Below, piece by piece: positions 62,086-64,000 of a DNA stretch of 64,000 nucleotides. The stretch covers positions 1-64,000 of the forward strand of contig JAHNUO010000016.1 of the NCBI GenBank assembly GCA_019787685.1, written 5' to 3'. This stretch comes from Chiua virens (lineage: Eukaryota; Basidiomycota; Agaricomycetes; Boletales; Boletaceae). A program made the translations under genes and the position numbers. Below the pieces are notes generated by a model. It was not told the origin of the DNA and searched no databases. It saw only the letters and a program-made list of their open reading frames with translations. Each line of letters opens with the position of its first letter. The stretch's first letter is position 1.

Positions 62086-62308
62086 CCTCCTCGTATTTTC
62101 TCAATCCAGATTGGACTGCCGTGTCTGCTTTTCTATCCATTGTAATCCAGATTCGCCCCAGATTCATCTCAGACTACTCAAAAACCATTTCTTGTCATTC
62201 ACCAACTCAGTGTTGTCCCTGGGTCGAATGGAATCACATTCCTTCACCCTCTTCTTTCTCTTTCAATCCCCCTGAGTACTGCACTACAGCCGGGATTTAT
62301 TACCTTCA
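62086..62308 (+). mobile_element. LTR1 (outer), right half
   Basis: Continues LTR1 exactly where the left half stops (CTCCTCGTATTTTCTC) and ends TTACCTTCA, followed by the 4-bp target copy CCAT at 62309-62312. More diverged from the consensus than the younger LTRs. Confidence 0.88.
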
Positions 62309-63126
62309 CCATGCAAGTTTGGATCTTTTCAAAAATATCCAGGTTCAACTGGGACATAGAGTGGTAGCCCGTATTCATTGTATTCTCCCTTCAAAAGGTA
62401 GAAATCGACCACTACATTGTAAATGGTACATGTAGGACTGTCATTTATCAGATCATGGTATCAGTAATAATGCACAGCGGCATTCAGGATATGAGCAAGG
62501 TTGTTGAGGCTAACCTTGCATGGAAGTGTTTTCAGCCTAAACTTGTTAACCCACTCGTCAAAGATCCTGAATACAGCCAGTTTGCCTTCCATCGAGACCT
62601 GCAGTCTCACTTCCTTGACATTGTCAACAAGTTGAAAGTTCAGGGAATTGGTACCATCACCCCTAGCAATTCACCTCAAGGTCTTTACAAGAACTGGATA
62701 GAGATTTCCTCCAGGATCCAGGCAGAGAGGAATTTCGCCTACCTGAGCCAGCTCGGTGGAGACAGCACTTGCAACATGTTTGGATGGGGTGAGTGTTGTC
62801 TGAAAATCCTTGATCTTGTCAGAGTCATCGACAATTACAATACCCAGTCTTGAACCCACATCACTGTACAAAGTGAATTCCACGCCAGAGGCAACACCGT
62901 GTGCTAATCCAGCATCAATGACATGGGTTCTGTCACTGTCAGTGCGAGTTGAGTGGCAAACCCACATCTCGGCTGTCACTCTCCTGTTGAACAAGGGACA
63001 ATGTTGGTTAAATCCTTCACAGTGAGGAGTCTGCCTGAATGGTTTAGACTGGGTAAACCTCACAATCATTTTATGTACTGAATACCTACCTGACCAGGTG
63101 TATGTGTTGGAGAACTTGGGAGTAGG
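62309..63126 (-). pseudogene. caspase-domain protein copy 2, central part
   Basis: Minus-strand homologue of residues about 245-520 of copy 1. An upstream exon fragment reads YSQVLQHIHLVR (copy 1: YVQVLGCIHIDK). An intron follows, then from 63034 QTPHCEG, HVIDAGLAHGVASGVEFTLYSD, RLQVSMEGKLAVFRIFDEWVNKF, NNLAHILNAAVHYY, YNVVVDFYLLKGEYNEYG, and the sequence reaches the LTR1 edge at KDPNLHG. In-frame TGA codons lie at 62673, 62463 (Trp in copy 1) and 62331. The caspase fold itself is not in the window: a hAT element begins at 63127 and the N-terminal exons would lie beyond it. Confidence 0.85.
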
Positions 63127-63349
63127 TAGGGATTGGCCTGGGTAAACCCTCAGGTATCCAGACCCTTACCCACACCCACACCTGGTGAATACCCACACCC
63201 ACATCCTGGGTATCAACCCATGCACAGGGTATATGCAATAACACCCATGGGTACACCCTATGAGGGTATACCCACAGGTCCTAGCATGAATTGGGTAGAA
63301 AAAAAACAAACTATATATGTAGGTAGTGAATACGACTAGATGGCATCCC

Positions 63350-63784
63350 ACTCCACACCCAGCTCCTCCTCGCCACCCATAATGTCTGGCAAGGCTGCAG
63401 TTTTGAGGATATCTTCTGACATTACCAATCCAGCAGTACTCCAATACCTGACACAGAGCAGCGCACAAGTTGACTATGTTGACAAATGGTTATGGATGTG
63501 GCTAAGTAGCAGATGCCCCCGGCTGAACAGCCACTCAATATTGACAGATGTAGCTGAAAAATCTGGTCAGTTGCATAGATCCATGTTTAAGCAAAGAATC
63601 ACTTACCAGGGATGGTCAAATAGTCTAAGGCCATGCATGAGAGGCATGGATAGATTGCCTGGTGTTCGTACCACCACTTCAAAGGATCAGTAACATGCTT
63701 GACATCAGAATTGAGGTACCAGTCAAGCTCAGAGCTGAGATCAGTCAATTTGGGGGGGGCAAGTGCAGCAAGGTTGTCAAACAT
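63350..63784 (-). pseudogene. hAT transposase C-terminal (dimerisation) fragment
   Basis: Reads LAALAPPKLTDLSSELDWYLNS and DPLKWWYEHQAIYPCLSCMALDYLTIPG, a short intron (GTAAGTG..TTTCAG), then ATSVNIEWLFSRGHLLLSHIHNHLS followed by TAG where relatives usually read on (CAG to TAG would explain it). The WW..YP.L..MA.DYL.IP.TS...E..FS.GR pattern is the hAT dimerisation motif. It is a different lineage from the hAT1 transposase. Confidence 0.82.
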
Positions 63785-63892
63785 ATTCTACCGTAACAAT
63801 AGCATCAGTATACTAGTGGCATCATCATAAATTGATACATACATCAGATTTCATGTGACCAAGCACAGCTGATGACTTGGCAGATCCACCGG

Positions 63893-64000
63893 TGAAGGTA
63901 ATATATCCCGGCTGAAGTGCAGTACTCAGGGGGATTGAAAGAAATAGAAAAGAGGGTGAAGGAATGCGATTCCGTTCAACCCAGGGACAACACTGAGTTG
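63893..64000 (-). mobile_element. LTR of the same family at the right edge
   Basis: TGAAGGTAATATATCCCGGCT.. matches the 3' end of the LTR family read in reverse (compare 49193). It is cut by the window end, inserted in hAT3. Confidence 0.82.

Larger units (their letters stand above)
63127..64000. mobile_element. third hAT element (hAT3), left end; runs off the window
   Basis: Begins TAGGGATTGGCCTGGGTA, matching the TAGNG start of hAT1 and hAT2, and is followed by about 170 bp of GGGTA/TACCC words (63135-63295), the subterminal repeat style of hAT elements. A minus-strand hAT dimerisation domain follows. The candidate left target copy is GGAGTAGG (63119-63126); the right end is outside the window so it cannot be confirmed. 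Confidence 0.7.

Noticed and set aside
56359..62308. Regularly spaced repeats that might be taken for a CRISPR-like array
   Set aside because: The repeats are 600-bp LTRs with TG..CA ends and target duplications; this is a eukaryotic genome.

Overview
The window is nuclear DNA of a filamentous fungus, most likely an Agaricomycete (Basidiomycota). The evidence is many short introns of about 45-85 bp that split almost every gene, fungal-type proteins (YTM1, SEC61 alpha, a UNC93-like transporter, a 7-TM protein of a basidiomycete type, a caspase protein with a C-terminal extension) and hAT and LTR elements. A Rhizoctonia/Ceratobasidium-like source is a guess from general family knowledge. All exon structures were spliced by hand from GT-AG sites and reading-frame continuity.

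Left half (1-25 kb) is gene-rich. Two tandem VIT/VWA genes on the minus strand come first (the first is cut by the left edge). Then follow a four-exon gene for a 68-residue membrane protein, a multi-TM protein, YTM1 (ribosome biogenesis), a UNC93-like transporter, an SGNH/GDSL esterase, an RBR-type E3 ubiquitin ligase and the translocon core SEC61 alpha. Apart from the tandem pair there is no sign of clustering by function.

Middle (25-46 kb) is a zone of duplication and decay. It holds a ~3.4 kb stretch bounded by inverted repeats with low-complexity tandem repeats and no gene, two ~12 kb-separated copies of an allantoate-permease-like MFS gene that carry different lesions, a fragment of the GDSL esterase, one intact 13-exon secreted type-B carboxylesterase, and a divergent HSP20 pair in which one copy has lost its ATG and the other is frameshifted.

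Right part (46-64 kb) is a nest of transposons around a convergent pair of caspase-like pseudogenes. A 6.3 kb hAT element (8-bp target duplication CCCAGATC) lies just upstream of caspase copy 1. It contains a 2.2 kb non-autonomous hAT (8-bp duplication CTTATAAC), which in turn holds a solo LTR. Caspase copy 2 is split by an LTR (4-bp duplication CCAT) that is itself split by a younger LTR retrotransposon (4-bp duplication TCGC) with a gag-like ORF and three LTRs. A third hAT cuts the 5' part of copy 2 and carries another LTR running off the right edge. Removing the nested elements on paper restores the copy 2 reading frame. All eight premature stops seen in the two caspase copies are TGA.
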